Source of the DNA: Nymphaea colorata
Taxonomy: Eukaryota > Streptophyta > Magnoliopsida > Nymphaeales > Nymphaeaceae
Reading direction: 5' to 3'
DNA length: 64,000 nt
NCBI RefSeq assembly: GCF_008831285.2
Contig: NC_045150.1
Location: 7,638,001 to 7,702,000, forward strand
Part shown: positions 22,605-35,242 of the stretch, piece by piece
Position numbering within the stretch: the first letter of the stretch is position 1
How the letters are laid out: each line of letters begins with the position of its first letter
Position numbers and translations under genes: made by a program
Notes under the pieces: generated by a model
Seen by the model: the letters and a program-made list of their open reading frames with translations, nothing else
Database searches by the model: none
Told to the model about the DNA's origin: nothing

Positions 22605-23070
22605 ATTGGGGGTGAACAAGGAGTCGAGCTTAACTAATTAAAGCTCGGGTCATGAACGAGTTCGAGCTGAGTCATTTACTTAACGAATCGAGCTCAAGTT
22701 TATGAGTCGACTCGCTAAAATAATTAAGTTGAGTTCAAGCTCAACACATAACTGTCGAGTCGAGCTCGAGTCTTAATTGAGTTTGTCAAAACTTAATCAA
22801 GTCGATAAATTTAAACGAGTTTGTCGAGGCTTAATCGAGTCGAGCTCGAGTTCAATACATAACGATGAATATCAATTCTATTCAAACGAGTTTGTCGAGC
22901 TTTAATCGAGTCGAACTCGAGCTCAATACGTAACCACCGAGTCAAGCTGGAGTTGCTTCCCCTCATGCTATTCTTGAGCTCGAGCCGCGTGGAGCTTGAG
23001 GTTTCATTAGTCGAGCATAACTCGAGCTGATTGAACTCGGGGTCAACTCAGCTTGAATAACCTCACGCTT
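22605..23070. repeat. GAGCTCGAG-rich dispersed repeat
   Basis: Repeated GTCGAGCTCGAG, AACGAGTTTGTCGAG and AACACATAAC units, internally duplicated about every 70-80 bases. Related to 12050-12470. The ends look weakly inverted (GGGGTGAACAAGG and a GGTTATTCAAGC-like partner). Probably a non-autonomous DNA transposon. Confidence 0.65.
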
Positions 23071-23744
23071 ACTAAAGAATTGAAACATTTATAATTAAAA
23101 TTACCCCACTTCCTCTTGTGCTTTAACCCCAATGTCAACCCTACTTTTCATGAACTAATAAGTCAGGTCTTCATGTTGACCGGAGTCAGAGTTTTTCACT
23201 CGACTCTTGAAAAACCAGGTCTTGTCAAAACAGGGTTCTTCTCAAACTCAGTTTAGACATCATCGAAGGCCCAAGCACTCCAAAAAAATGTTCTTTTGCC
23301 TGTTTAAAATTTTACCTGCACTCTTGTCCTTGTATCATATAGGATTGGATTTGGAGCCCAAGTGTTAGATTGATCCCTAAAGCATGTTTGGCAGATGGAA
23401 GAGTTACAACACATTTGGTTCATATTGATCGATATTCATATTGTCTGATATATCTATATATATTTATATGCACATGTCTGAGTCTCAGAAGGTTCAGAGT
23501 ACGACCAAAAAGTTGCAACCAAAATGGTGATGAATATATGCAGAAGTTTTTGACAATTAATGAAGGAGTAGAGTCGAGAAGAAAAAGGATCTGCTCTGAT
23601 TTTCGGCAGTTTGGAGAAGATGGTCACTGGATTGCCGCAGTCAGAAGAAACATATATAAGCACAGTCAACTATAAAAGATTTGAACCCTAAGATGCATAT
23701 ATATTCATCAACTTGCCTTTCCTGTTTGGTTTCTGTTGACAGCA

Positions 23745-23880
23745 GGGTAAAGGCAGGTGTGGGAATGTGTGGTCAATTGCCCACACAGGCCCATAAAAAT
23801 GTTTATCTGAATATTGAAACTTTTTCATTTACATACAGGTGCCCCATAAAAATCTAAAATTATCTAACTAGTGCCTCTTG
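23745..23880 (+). repeat. Dispersed GGGCAATTGCCCAC-family repeat
   Basis: AGGCAGGTGTGGG, then CAATTGCCCACA, then AATATTGAAACTTTTTCATT, TACATACAGGTGCCCCATA. The same order occurs at 45405-45560 and reversed at 11830-11990. Confidence 0.7.
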
Positions 23881-26800
23881 GCCAAAAATTTTTAAGTTAG
23901 CAGCCCAGAAGAAAGTTTCATCAAAATCAAAAAGATTGTTTGTTTGAACAGCCTGTGAATGGAATGGAGCACCAACAAACGACTTCAGTAGTACCTCTTG
24001 ATGTCCATCCATGATAACCCTGCTCAATTCAGAGGCTGTTTGGAAATAGAGAACATTCTCATGTATCTTACCCAAAAAAATGGTTCGATTCATTGAATAC
24101 TTTAAACAGTGTTACCTGAATCTGCTCTATTTTTTAAAGCAGATGCATGTCACAATAACATATTGTTACCATTCCCAAATCGCAAGGCCTTGGTCCAACA
24201 ATTAGCTAGTCAACTGCATCCTCTAGATCAAAATCTACTATTGTCAAAGGTCATGCAACCAATAAAAGATGTGTCGCTGGTTCGGTTCGATTCTACTAGG
24301 TGCTATGCTCTTGAGCAGTATGGCGCGGAGCATGGCATTGAATTGATGATGCACTATCTCCACCCGAAACACAAACAGGCACTATGGCACTTTTGTTCTT
24401 TAAGCAATCGATTGATATGGGCAATGAATGTCACCGTTTACGTAGAAAAATTGAAAATATATCATTAGTTCAATGCATGTTTCTAGTAACATCATGATAA
24501 TGGTGAGCACATCCCTGTTTATCTTTCATTGAATCGGATCAACGGCTTATAAATGAAATAGTTAAAACTGGACTTTTGTGTTTTGTTATTTGAGACAAAG
24601 AAACCATAATTTGTCACTAGTAAATATTGAACGAGGCAAACGAACCATGTGAAGCATTCTGAAGCACTTTAGAGTTATCAAACGCAAAATTCCACGTATT
24701 TCACTTCCCGCATGTTGTATTTCTAGTAAATGGGATCCTTCAGGTCTGTTTCGCTAGACTTGTACGAAGAAATGAATATTATACAAATTGACGTCTAACT
24801 TTCATCAAATGACAAGAATATGCTTAAGTTTGGTATAGATATGAAATTGTGGCCGATATACACCTTAATTCAAGCAGTTAAATGTAAATTCTTCAAACAG
24901 GAGGTTGTTCTTGCCACTTCAAAAGGTGGCACTCTTTTTCGAAATACAAAAAAGTAGGGGTCGGACCCACAGGTTACCACATTTAACCTAATTACTTCAC
25001 TGTATAAAGTATCAAAACAAACACTACCATTTTTATCCAGCATTTTTTGTCTGGCCCATGACATGATTTTGTCCTTAAAATTGAAACAAAATAGGATGTA
25101 GGAGCCCTAAATTTTCATCACAATTTTGAGGTGCAAGTGCTCTAACACCTTAAAAAGTTTAGTCTCGTATTTAAAATTACAAATAAACTTGAAAGACTTA
25201 TAAAGAGGTTTGATAAGTGATTGGTTGTCCCAGCTTCTTATCTTTTTTAAGATAAAACAGAAACTGCTAGGATGCGAGTTGGGATCAGTCAGTTGGGTCA
25301 TTACACGTAAAAATATTTAATTCAAAAGTTTAAAGTCATTACAAGTACACTTCAGATGAAAGTAGACCGGGAAATATGCTGGTAGCAAGATCCAGGTTCC
25401 CAAACACAGGCCCGTGAACGTAAACGGGTAAAATATGTCCAATGTTGTGCAAGTGCTAATTGTGTTGTTAAGTCAATTAGTTCCCTTGCAAACTAGCCGA
25501 TGATTAGCAGAACAACAGACGTTCAGGTGATATTTAAGAATCTAAATCACCACTTAGTCTCTTCATTTATATAAATTTCGTCTAAGTGAGCAACCTGATA
25601 ATTCTTGCCGCTACAAGTATTGTGAACATCAAGTCCAAAATTAACTCACCCACCCAAGCAGTAGATCACAACTTGCTCAATGGATCTCAAATCCATGTCT
25701 TTTACACTATAGCGTGGATTTAAGATCCATGTTGGGAGTGGATGTTGAAATCCACAGTTTGATAAAACTGTGAATTTCACCTAGCATGGAGAGGATCTGA
25801 GATCCTTGGGGAATAATATGATGACACATAGCTTCGTCTTCAAAGCAGAGTTGAATCGAAATTGGATCAAGTGCATAAAAATGACAAAGCACCTACAATA
25901 AGTGTTGCCTGTTTGTCTCCCTACTTACAATATTCGATCAATCATCTTAAGAATAATATGATGACACATGCCCGAGTTCAACCACAACATAACTATGTTG
26001 TTAGACACCATTATTAGAAAAAAAATATTATTGCAATGTCCCCATGATCGAGCCTTAATGTCCAATTGGAGCTTTGAAGTACATACAAAGCAATGAAACA
26101 TTGGAAAGCTACAAAAATCCTACCAGAAATTCCTTGGGCTGTTCATATACAATTGATTCCCATCTTTTCTAATCAATGAATATGAACTGGAAAGGAGATA
26201 ACAAGAGAATTCAATCCAAATTTGGTATCCTTTTTTTTTTTTTATTTGGATCCTTGCAGTAAAAGCTGGATGTGAGTTCATATCAGAGTTAAATCTTCAA
26301 ATAACATCAGTTTTCTGGATTTATATAAGCACTAGTTTATAAACATACTTGTGTGCACTTTGGAGATCCAGATTCAACATTATCTCACCGTATCTGATTT
26401 GGATCTGCTGATCTAGCTTGCCTACGCGTTCCACTTAAATCCGCGTCAATGACAGCCATATGAAGGGCGTTCATATATATTAACGTAAGTCAAGCACATC
26501 TTATATTCTTATAACTTAGTATGCGTTTGCATGCATTTGATTTCAAATTCGAGGGGACTTGAGATCTGTGTGTCATAAATCTCAAGATCTGAGATCCAAG
26601 ACCAGATTCTAGTAAGAATCTTAAGTCCATTGTTTGAAAGATCCATGGATCATAACAAGGACTCTCATGCAATTCATGCTTCTTTTAATTCATGGATTTG
26701 AAGTCTCTGCCTCCTCTAGCTAGAAATCCTGGCGTTTGGTGAAATAAAAAGGATGTTAAATCCATGCTTCTAAAATTTGTAGTTTCATAGAACTGTAAAC

Positions 26801-27814
26801 TTGTAGGTAAATGGGATCAACCCCATTTGTGTCTAAAGAGAATTGCTACATATTGTGGCTTCATGAAAAAAATGGGGCCCTTCCAAACTGGATATGAGTA
26901 GGTTTTGAGACCTACCCAGCTTGGCAAACTAAATGGGGACATGATGGCCTTCTCTATTATATGCCATGTAGACTTCAATAATTTATGAAGCGTTCTTTGC
27001 CTGTTTTTTAGTGTATCTCTTTATCTTCTGATATATTTCTTATATCTGCCATCGTTTACCTTATTTATTCTTGCCAAATCTATGTTGGGTTGTTTGGATT
27101 ATTTGGCTGCATGCACTCGAAATCTTATCCTCATGCACTAAGGGTCATTGCGTCAGTTCGATTCTCATAAGTGTTACTTTTCTGCACTGTAAACGATAAA
27201 TGCACGGCATTCTAATTGATGGGTGTATTGCTTTCCACTCAGGTTTTGAAGCAGCCTTGAACCCATAAAATAAAAGGAAAAAGTGAGAAGTTTCGTTCTC
27301 TTTGAAGTATTTCTTTCACTGGAATCTGATCCTCTGGTCTTCAAGAGTTTGAGTTTGTAGGCTAACAAATCTGATAAATAGTCTAAGAATGACATCAATT
27401 TCATTTTAGCAAACATCAGAACAGGATTGGATTTCTACTACAAGGCACTCACTTTTAAAGTGGAATTTAGGGGGAAATGCTGGCGTTTCAAGATTAGTGT
27501 TATTAAAGTCATCCTCGATCCAGACTCGAAACAAATCCGATGGCAAACTGATTCAAGCCTGGTGTATCCACGTTTAGGTCTTTAAATATTTTTGTAATAT
27601 TTAAAGTAGTTCTTACTTTAAACTTTTTAAGAATATTTTTCGTTTACTATTTTCATGAAATATTTTGTTTATTATTTACCAATTCCCAACTGATTCAGCA
27701 GCATCACGGGTTGCCTTCAAAACATTTCAGTTAACTTCCTCCTTTTTGTGGTAATATTTGTATCTGCCGATCTAATTTAACTCCAAATTCAGGTGGCTGA
27801 ATGGTCGATAAATC

Positions 27815-28135
27815 AAAACTATTGACATAGAAAACCCGTTCTGTTTCTAGAAAAACCTGTTTCATGTCTCAAAAATTAATCAGCCGAAAAAAACTCGTTT
27901 TTTAAAAGATGCCAAAACAAAACAAAAAAAATCCAAAAAATGCAAAAAAAAAAAAAGAATTTTGTGGGTTTTTGGCATTTTTCATGTCTTCTTCCTGCAT
28001 TTCATTTTTTTCATTTTATTCTTAGGATTTTTTTTTTAATTTGCTGAGATTTTCAGTGTTCCCATCTTATATACCTTGGGAAAATCTCACTGTTTAAAAC
28101 TCACAAACAATATTTCTGACAATGGCCCAAACTGT
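27815..28135. mobile_element. AT-rich MITE-like element, family of the 43552 copy
   Basis: Between AAAACTATTGACATAGAAAA and CAATATTTCTGACAATGG lie long A and T runs with GCATTTTT motifs. Its right end matches the CATTGTCACAAATAT terminus of the well-defined copy at 43552-43954. The left end is diverged. Confidence 0.5.
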
Positions 28136-29555
28136 TCACATATCCGGTATTTTGTCGATAGAAGCAAAAAGGATAAATAGCCAAAGTTAAAACAAAAACG
28201 AAACATTCACGAGAAAGAGAGAGTAACTTGCCAATTTTTAAGTTTGTGCTACCTTGGGTCAGGTAGGAGATCAGCATCAACAGACAGGTTAGGTGAGTTC
28301 TTGTATGCATTTGCATGTTTTCTGCAACCTTGTCCAGTGCATCTCAAATAAGAAATCAATAGGTGGAACTAAAATATCCCGGCTGGAAAGGTATATTAAT
28401 GGCACCAACAGCCAAAACTGCATGAAACTAGAGATCTCACTGCATCCCTTGTGCAGTTTGGGGATTCACTCAGAGTCCATCTCCTGTTAACACTTTTTGC
28501 TTCTAATTCTTTAGTTCTAATGAATCTTCTAATTCTTTAGTTAAATGAGTTGCTCACAATCTTCAGTTCCCATGCAAATTCATAAGAAAAAAGTTACACA
28601 TTGACGTGTAGAAGAAGGTTGGCATCAGTACTGTAAGGTCTGTTCGTGAATTGAATTGGTGGAGGTCTGGATTTCATTAATCGGTTGATTCTCCTACTGA
28701 TCTGAATCATTGTGAATCAAATATTAACAGATTGTTCTCGAAAAACATAAGAAAATTATTTTAAAATTTATTAAATGAAAATATTCACAACTGGTTGGCA
28801 TAGTAATACAAGCCATCCTTAGAGATTTGAACTTTGATTCTCACAAACCTCGTTCTTTGCGTGCACAAGCTCTCGCACAAACACAAGAATACCATAAAAT
28901 AGAAGGAACGAGGGGACCCTGATTCGAGGAGAGACTCTAGAGCCTTAGATTTCGTATATGATATGAATTGGTTGTTGTTGTCTGTCTTCATCATCTCCCT
29001 CAAAGTGAAAACTGTACCACCTGGTGATTAAGTTAGCATTGATTGGCTCTTTTTCTTCACTTCACCCATTTGGCTTTTTTTCTGCAACATTTGATATGAA
29101 TAAATGCCTTTGAGACCCACAGATTCGTTCACTTCCTGTGCATAAACTAACTCTAAAAAGTCATGAAATGGGAAACATCTTCCTCTCTTCCCTGCGTGCC
29201 CCTCTCTCTCTCTCTTTAATAATTTACCAGATGCTCCCAATTCTAATTTCTAACCCTCTGTCAATGGTGATAGAATCCGTTATGCATTGCCTTTTTTACT
29301 GTTGAGAAGGACTAACCTCCCCCCCAAAAAAAGGGTCCCCGTCTTCCCCTGCTTCGTTGGTAACTTGGTATCCTCCTCATTTTCTTCTGTTTTCATTTTT
29401 TGTTCTCTCTCTCTCTTTCTCTCTCTCAAGCCGCCAACCTATTCGCCAAGGGAGAAAAATAGGAAAAAGAGGAAAGCGGAGGAAGGGAAGAGGAGGGGAA
29501 GGATTATTTTCTTGGGGTGCGGAGACAGCCCCTCGAGGATCTCTTTTATTTATGT

Positions 29556-32500
29556 ATGGGATTAGATAACATTGAATGCATCTCATCATCCGATGGGATC
29601 GATGAGGAAGAGCGCCCCTTCTCGAAGCCGCTTGTCTCCTCCGCTGTCCCTCCCGCCACGAGCGTCCATGAGCTTCTCGAGTGCCCAGTCTGCACCAATT
29701 CTATGTATCCACCCATTCATCAGGTGCAGATTTTCTTCTTTTTCTTTGGTGGTTGTTGATCATTTTTCGATTCCCCTCTGTGGGTATCCGTGATTTGGTG
29801 GATTTTGCCAGCCATTTTATTGAATCTGGCATTTGGGTTCTGCCACCAATTTCCTGCTTTTTCGTGATGGCTAATCTGTGTCTCTTTTGTATTGATTTGG
29901 TGAAATGTTACGCCAATCCGCTTTTCAGTACGATTTCATTTTGGGCAATAATTTTGTGTGTTAATGTTAATTTGCCAATAGTTACATCTGTGTATGTGTT
30001 GTTGATTGCATTGAGCATAGGCTTGGCGCGCTTCTCACTTCAGAATCTCCGTTTGGGTTCATTCCTTTTTTCATACTTACTTGATTCTGTTGGTCGTAGA
30101 TCTGACGCCTGCATTCTTGTTATTCTTGTATTAAGAAATGGAAGGTTCTTTTAACCCTTATTATTTCTAGTTTTTCACTGCTACGATTTTGACGTCTTGT
30201 TTTTCTTGCTAGTTGATTGGATTGACGGTTTCTCTTAGTGATAGTGTATCTGTTTTCTTTTCTACCTAAATTTTGTTTGTTTTTTTTCTAAAATTTTCGG
30301 CACAGCTTTCCTTCTGAAAGTTACTCGAAATTTCTTCCCTCTCGCTCCTTGCATTATATTTCTAAAATGAGATGAGCATTGTTTATGAATTATGGGTTTT
30401 TCCCCTTTAGCTTTTACAACAAAATGTTGGATTTGTTTCTTTGATTTGCTACTACTCTTAAAAACTAAATCTTGACGGTAAGAAGAATTTATCAATAGAT
30501 TAAAAGGCCACTGCTGGAGTGCGAGCAATAAAGGCTGCCAGAAACAAATTAAACATTACAGCATTAAGCACTGCTGAATCGCCAACACCAACATCCTTGC
30601 CAACGACAGGTCAATCCTGACAATCGTTTGACTCTTAACACAATTTTTTATTTCTCTCCATGACCTCATCAGTTCATCCAACTAAACAACCAAGGGAGAA
30701 CAAGTCACAACCTGGACAAAATGCCCTTCATTAGTGTTAAGTGAACCATTGTCGGGCAGGTATCTGCTGGTACTTCTTTTATATTGTAATAATTTGCCGT
30801 GTCTTAGTAACAAGGCGTGGTGATGAGGGGACTGGTTTTCTAACTTTTGACTAAATTAGATTGGAAAGGTGGGACTAATATACTGGGTTGCGAATGAAGT
30901 AGTCTTCAGACTTAGTGGAGAATTGAAATTTGGAAACTGAAGGAGCTGATTCAGGTTGAAGGGATCTTCTCTCTTTATAGAAGAAAGTAACATGTTTATG
31001 TTGGTTGGGGGGGTGGGGTGGAAGAGTAAATACAGCAACGGAAAAAAATAACAAGTTTAGAGAGCAGATCATTTTGCTGGGAACTCCATTGACATAATTT
31101 TGGGTGCTTCATTTATTTTGAACTTATAAATATATCCCTATGGTTTGTGAAAAATATGCAATATATTTGTCGTTTCTCTTGTTCAAATTTGTTTGGAGCA
31201 GTTAAACTTGGTGACACTTACCACACCAAAACATTGTGTGGGTGCGTGAATGTCTGTGATGTGGAACCAAAATAGGTGGACAAGGTAGTCCAACACTCTT
31301 TTGTAGCTTTGAACGTACTTTATTCATGTGTTTGAAGTGGATCAAAATAGGTGACCTATGTGAGGACAAGGTATTCAGGCACTCTATGTAGCTTTAGTCT
31401 TTCTCCATTTGTTAGAAACTTAGAGCCAACGTAAGCTTTTTGAATCTTAAATATTTGTAAATATTTTTCACTGCCGCATGCTTCAGCAGGTAGTTTTTAC
31501 AAGGCCAATCATATAGATTTCGTTTACATTTTTTTTTTTTTTGAAAAAAAAAAAATTTGAGAGTCCCCACTGTACAGCAGTCCACATGCTTCTGATCCAC
31601 ATTTTCTACTTACCCTGTCAACAGAGGGTAGAAATCATATGCTACTTGGCAAGCTCTGATTTTGAGTTTATGCATGGTTTAATTTTTTATATTTATTCTT
31701 GATTAAAGATAGTAGCATGTGATAAGCAATATAGGCTTATAATTGTTATGAATCTTTGTCTTTAGCTGCAAAGCCATTAGATTTGCTAAGGAGTCAGCAA
31801 GCAGCTTTTAGACATATCTTGTCTGCTACAAACAGTAAACCAATTTTCTCCTTGTAGTTCTGCTGGTTTGTTCTTTCCTTTATATGACAATGGCATGTGG
31901 ATAGACTAAGGTGCAAACCTGTAAAGCATACTGGTCATCAAATTAATGCAATTTTTCTGTTGCTGCAGTGCCACAACGGACACACCCTCTGCTCTACATG
32001 TAAAGCAAGAGTTCACAATAGATGCCCCACTTGCAGGCAAGAACTCGGGGATATCAGGTGCTTAGCTCTGGAGAAGGTAGCAGAGTCACTGGAACTTCCT
32101 TGTAAATACTACACACATGGGTGCCCAGAGATATTTCCATACTACAGCAAACTCAAACATGAAGCTCAATGCAATTTCAGGCCATACAATTGCCCATATG
32201 CAGGGTCTGAGTGTTCGGTTGTTGGAGACATTCCCTTCCTCGTTGCTCATTTGAGGGATGACCATAAAGTTGATATGCACACGGGATGCACATTTAACCA
32301 CCGATATGTCAAGTCTAATCCTCGTGAAGTTGAAAACGCCACCTGGATGCTGACAGTAAGTTTGTTTAAAGTATTAAATTTTGCGATATTAAGTGAATGT
32401 CCCGACAGACATTCTAGAAGTGCATGCGTAAAACTCACTTTTTATTCACTGTTTTGCAACTTTATGCATGGTAATGTGAATTACCAGAATTTATTCTTCA

Positions 32501-33003
32501 TTGTTATTGCTTCTTGTCAAGGATCTTTCTGTAGTCTGTGCATAAAGAGAAGCGTAGGAGATTCGGGCAAAGGTATTTTTTGGTACAGTAGTTAACGTTT
32601 GGTCCATAATCTCCTGACTTCTCTATCTCTCTCTCTCTAGGTCTTCCATTGCTTTGGACAGTATTTCTGCTTGCACTTCGAAGCTTTTCAACTTGGGATG
32701 GCACCAGTTTACATGGCATTCCTTCGTTTCATGGGTGATGACAGTGAGGCCAGGAACTTTAGCTATAGTCTTGAGGTTGGTGCCAATGGGAGAAAACTAA
32801 TTTGGGAAGGCATTCCCAGGAGCATCAGAGATAGCCACCGTAAGGTCCGTGATAGCCATGACGGGCTGATAATTCATCGGAATATGGCACTTTTTTTCTC
32901 AGGCGGAGATCGGAAAGAACTAAAACTACGTGTTACAGGCAGGATATGGAAAGAGCAACAGAACCAAGACACTGGTGTTTGCATACCAAATCTCTGTAGC
33001 TAG
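29556..33003 (+). CDS. SINAT3: SINA-type RING E3 ubiquitin ligase, SINAT3/SINAT4 type
   Basis: Exons are 29556-29723, 31969-32355 and 32641-33003, giving 305 residues; all junctions are GT-AG and phase 0. SINAT proteins ubiquitinate targets for proteasomal breakdown in signalling, stress and autophagy control. The N terminus MGLDNIECISSSDG is typical of the SINAT3/4 branch, so I chose this ATG; a GTG-led extension from 29517 and the out-of-frame ATG at 29552 are not used. RING finger: C43-x2-C46-x10-C57-x3-H61-x2-C64-x2-C67-x7-C75-x2-C78, split by intron 1 before C57. Then the SIAH-type zinc fingers (CPYAGSEC, HLRDDHKVDMH) and the TRAF-like SINA domain (VFHCFGQYFCLHFEAFQLGM to RVTGRIWKEQQ). 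It ends CIPNLCS. All zinc ligands are intact. Intron 1 is 2.2 kb and could hold regulatory sequence. Confidence 0.95.
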
Positions 33004-33317
33004 ATGCTTATGCAATTAGCGCACGACCATGCATGTCATACAGCCTCTACTGCAAGGATATCAAATGTTGATTTTGGAACCGATATTTTAAGGATATCAA
33101 ATGTTCCAGCTGATGAAGTCTGGAGTTGCGTATGTACTTTTCTGTTCTCCCCCTTATGCTTCTGTCTTGTTCAATTAAGTGCCGTCATTTTTTGTTTTTT
33201 GGTTTCACGGTTCAACTTTATGTAAGCTGCATGTTCAGATACCTATGCAACCACTCATGCTTGTGCCTTTTGATGCATGCTTATGCTTCATATAAGAGAA
33301 AAAGAGAGAGAGAGAGA

Positions 33318-33412
33318 GAGGCAACTTGGCCCAATGGCCTACCGTCCACAGGAATTGAACTAATGACATGGTCTTTACCTGCCCACCAATCTAACCAGCT
33401 GCGCATTACTAA
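33318..33412 (-). mobile_element. tRNA-derived SINE-like fragment
   Basis: On the - strand CGCAGCTGGTTAGATTGG resembles a Pol III A box, and AGTTCAATTCCTGTGG, about 30 bases on, resembles a B box. The spacing fits a tRNA-type promoter. The segment ends in a (CT)n run (GA on the + strand) at 33304-33320. It does not fold as a functional tRNA and has no anticodon arm I can place. Confidence 0.45.
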
Positions 33413-33962
33413 AATTTAATCTAGTTAGCCTTAGGGGGTGCACTGTCAATCAAGTCCAATTGCTTGAACTGAGATAGAGTTGCAGGCTTGACTAATTGCA
33501 TAGTTGGCTAAGGCTTAAGGTGAGCCAATTCAATCAGGCAGCTTGACTTGCATGGTGATGCAAGAAGAATTAAGATCAAAGAATCTTAATTCAATTGCAT
33601 TTAAGTCTAAGCTAAAACTAACTAAAACTTAATCAAACAATCAAAGGAACAAGAAGAACATAAGAAAAATAAGAAAACACTTCATTTCTTTCAGATTGAT
33701 TCCCCCTTCAAAAATGACCCAAGGTCCCTTTATATAAAGAAAGGGATGGATTACGGATATGGATCTGTTTATACGTACCAAAAATCTAACTAGATCCAAT
33801 TACATGATTTGATTATGCTTCCATCTTGCATCAGACTCCCCTAGTTGGAGAAGAGTCGCCCTGGACGAGTTTAAATCTTTCATCTTGCTAAAATTGGATC
33901 TGTTGAACAGAAGGACCAACCGCTCCCCTAGTTGGTGGTATGCTCACTTCTCTTAAAGATGA

Positions 33963-34958
33963 TCAAGGTGGCGGCTCAGGTGGTGGCGTTAAAGAAGAAA
34001 CACAGGCTTGGATATGATATAAGGGCATTCTTGATTCAAATCTAGTCTCAAGTGATGGAAAGGACTGGTTTGGATTCAAATCTGGACTCTTATACCTGTG
34101 AATCGGGTGATATAGACCCGAACCGGTTCCAAAACCTGGTTTGGCTTGAACCGGTCCCAAAAGGAACCGGACCACACCCACGAGTGCCTCTAGCGGCAGC
34201 TCAAGGCGCTGCTCATGGTGACCCCTTTTCGCCTCAAACAGGGGTGGAAGGGGCAAACTAGAGGGCTGAAGAGCGGCGCACACCGCCGCCGCCCCATCTT
34301 GTCTGAATGGGAGAAGAGGTGGACGGCGGCTACCTGTCGCCTTCGGTCCGCTAGCGGGCGGCGCCCATTCGAGAGGCGGGGGAACCGGGACCTTCACAAA
34401 AGCAGGAGGCGAAAACGTGAAGGTGTCGCCGTTGCTGGCTGCGGTTCCCACACCACACCCACCGGGAGACGAAACCACCGGCATCTGCCACATCGCCGAC
34501 CGAATACCCATGCCGATGGTATGGCTTTCTGCTGGAGGCGACGCCTGTTCGATCGAGCGATGGTGGGTGAACGGCGGTGGCGGGCGACTCCCCCTAGGTC
34601 CACAAACGTCAACGGAAAGCAGAGAGATAGGCGGCGGCCGAACGGACGGAGGCGCCGCCAGATTTTGCCCCACTAGTTGAGGAGGATTGCTGGCGACGTC
34701 CTTTGCACCTCCACCGGCTGGAGATGTCTGCCGTAGCTCACCCTGCGCACCGGCAGGACCTGATGCCGACGATGCTCCCCTCGCCGTACATGGTGCCCTC
34801 ATTTGCTCGCCGGTGGGCAGACCAACTTGATGATGGGAGGAGGGCGCGGCTGGTTCTCCGCTTCCTCCAGATGGAAATAGTGAAGCTCCTGTAGGGAGCC
34901 TGGGCGACGGATTCACTACACCTGCTGGTAACTGACTTCCAGTAGGAACTCCTTCCAT
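33963..34958 (-). CDS. Proline-rich ORF inside the LTR element, 331 residues
   Basis: An ATG-started frame, rich in Pro, Gly, Ala and Ser, with no domain I recognise. It starts MEGVPTGSQLPAGVV and ends PPPEPPP. The DNA is much more GC-rich than the LTRs. It lies where gag would lie but lacks a zinc knuckle. It could be a captured host fragment, or an open frame caused by GC richness, since the other strand is also open over 34215-34680. It is not known to be expressed. Confidence 0.35.
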   Translation of the reverse strand: MEGVPTGSQLPAGVVNPSPRLPTGASLFPSGGSGEPAAPSSHHQVGLPTGEQMRAPCTARGASSASGPAGAQGELRQTSPAGGGAKDVASNPPQLVGQNLAAPPSVRPPPISLLSVDVCGPRGSRPPPPFTHHRSIEQASPPAESHTIGMGIRSAMWQMPVVSSPGGCGVGTAASNGDTFTFSPPAFVKVPVPPPLEWAPPASGPKATGSRRPPLLPFRQDGAAAVCAALQPSSLPLPPLFEAKRGHHEQRLELPLEALVGVVRFLLGPVQAKPGFGTGSGLYHPIHRYKSPDLNPNQSFPSLETRFESRMPLYHIQACVSSLTPPPEPPP

Positions 34959-35023
34959 TGAAGCATTTTAGATTTCCCCCAAAGCCCTAGCGTCTCTCAC
35001 AGAGTAATCCTGCAATCGTTGTT

Positions 35024-35242
35024 CTACGGTGTGCAGAGATTGAGATTGGGAATACCATTTCCAGCAGGAAACACCTGGTAGTTTTCTGCTTTATTCTGTG
35101 CACACTGTAGGAAGGAACAGAGCATTCGTTTGGTTTCATCAACGTCCTTGGCTGCGACAGCAAGATCCTTTCTAATGAAAGATAAATCAGATTCCTGCCT
35201 TGCTACAGTCAACAGCAAGGTTTGTTGAAATTGGTCTTTCAT
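35024..35242 (-). CDS. Short gag-like ORF next to the primer-binding site
   Basis: Starts MKDQFQQTLLL and continues as a charged helical stretch (FIRKDLAVAAKDVDETKRML), 72 residues, then stops. The frame is open upstream into the primer-binding site. The helical N-terminal character resembles retroelement Gag starts, but there is no capsid or zinc knuckle. It is in a different frame from the downstream ORF. Confidence 0.35.
   Translation of the reverse strand: MKDQFQQTLLLTVARQESDLSFIRKDLAVAAKDVDETKRMLCSFLQCAQNKAENYQVFPAGNGIPNLNLCTP

Larger units (their letters stand above)
21111..29555. other. Long gene-free interval before SINAT
   Basis: No gene is supported in 8.4 kb. Contents are the GAGCTC-rich repeat (22605-23070), a dispersed repeat (23745-23880), GGATCTCAAATCC-type palindromic segments (25680-25820 and 26540-26660) and an AT-rich MITE (27815-28135). 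Open frames 23860-24093 (-) and 24109-24468 (+, non-ATG start) have fairly balanced composition but no family I recognise. The last 300 bases are CT- and GA-rich and probably the SINAT leader and promoter. Confidence 0.65.

Noticed and set aside
29517-29555. GTG-started 13-residue extension of SINAT
   Set aside because: The SINAT3/4 branch begins at the M(G/D)LD.IEC motif, and a proper ATG is at 29556.
29681-30154. 157-residue open frame in SINAT intron 1
   Set aside because: It crosses the exon 1 donor in another frame and is a hydrophobic T-rich artefact of the intron.
34215-34680. + strand frames of 153 and 87 residues in the LTR element
   Set aside because: Opposite-strand shadows of a GC-rich region; Arg-rich with no motif.
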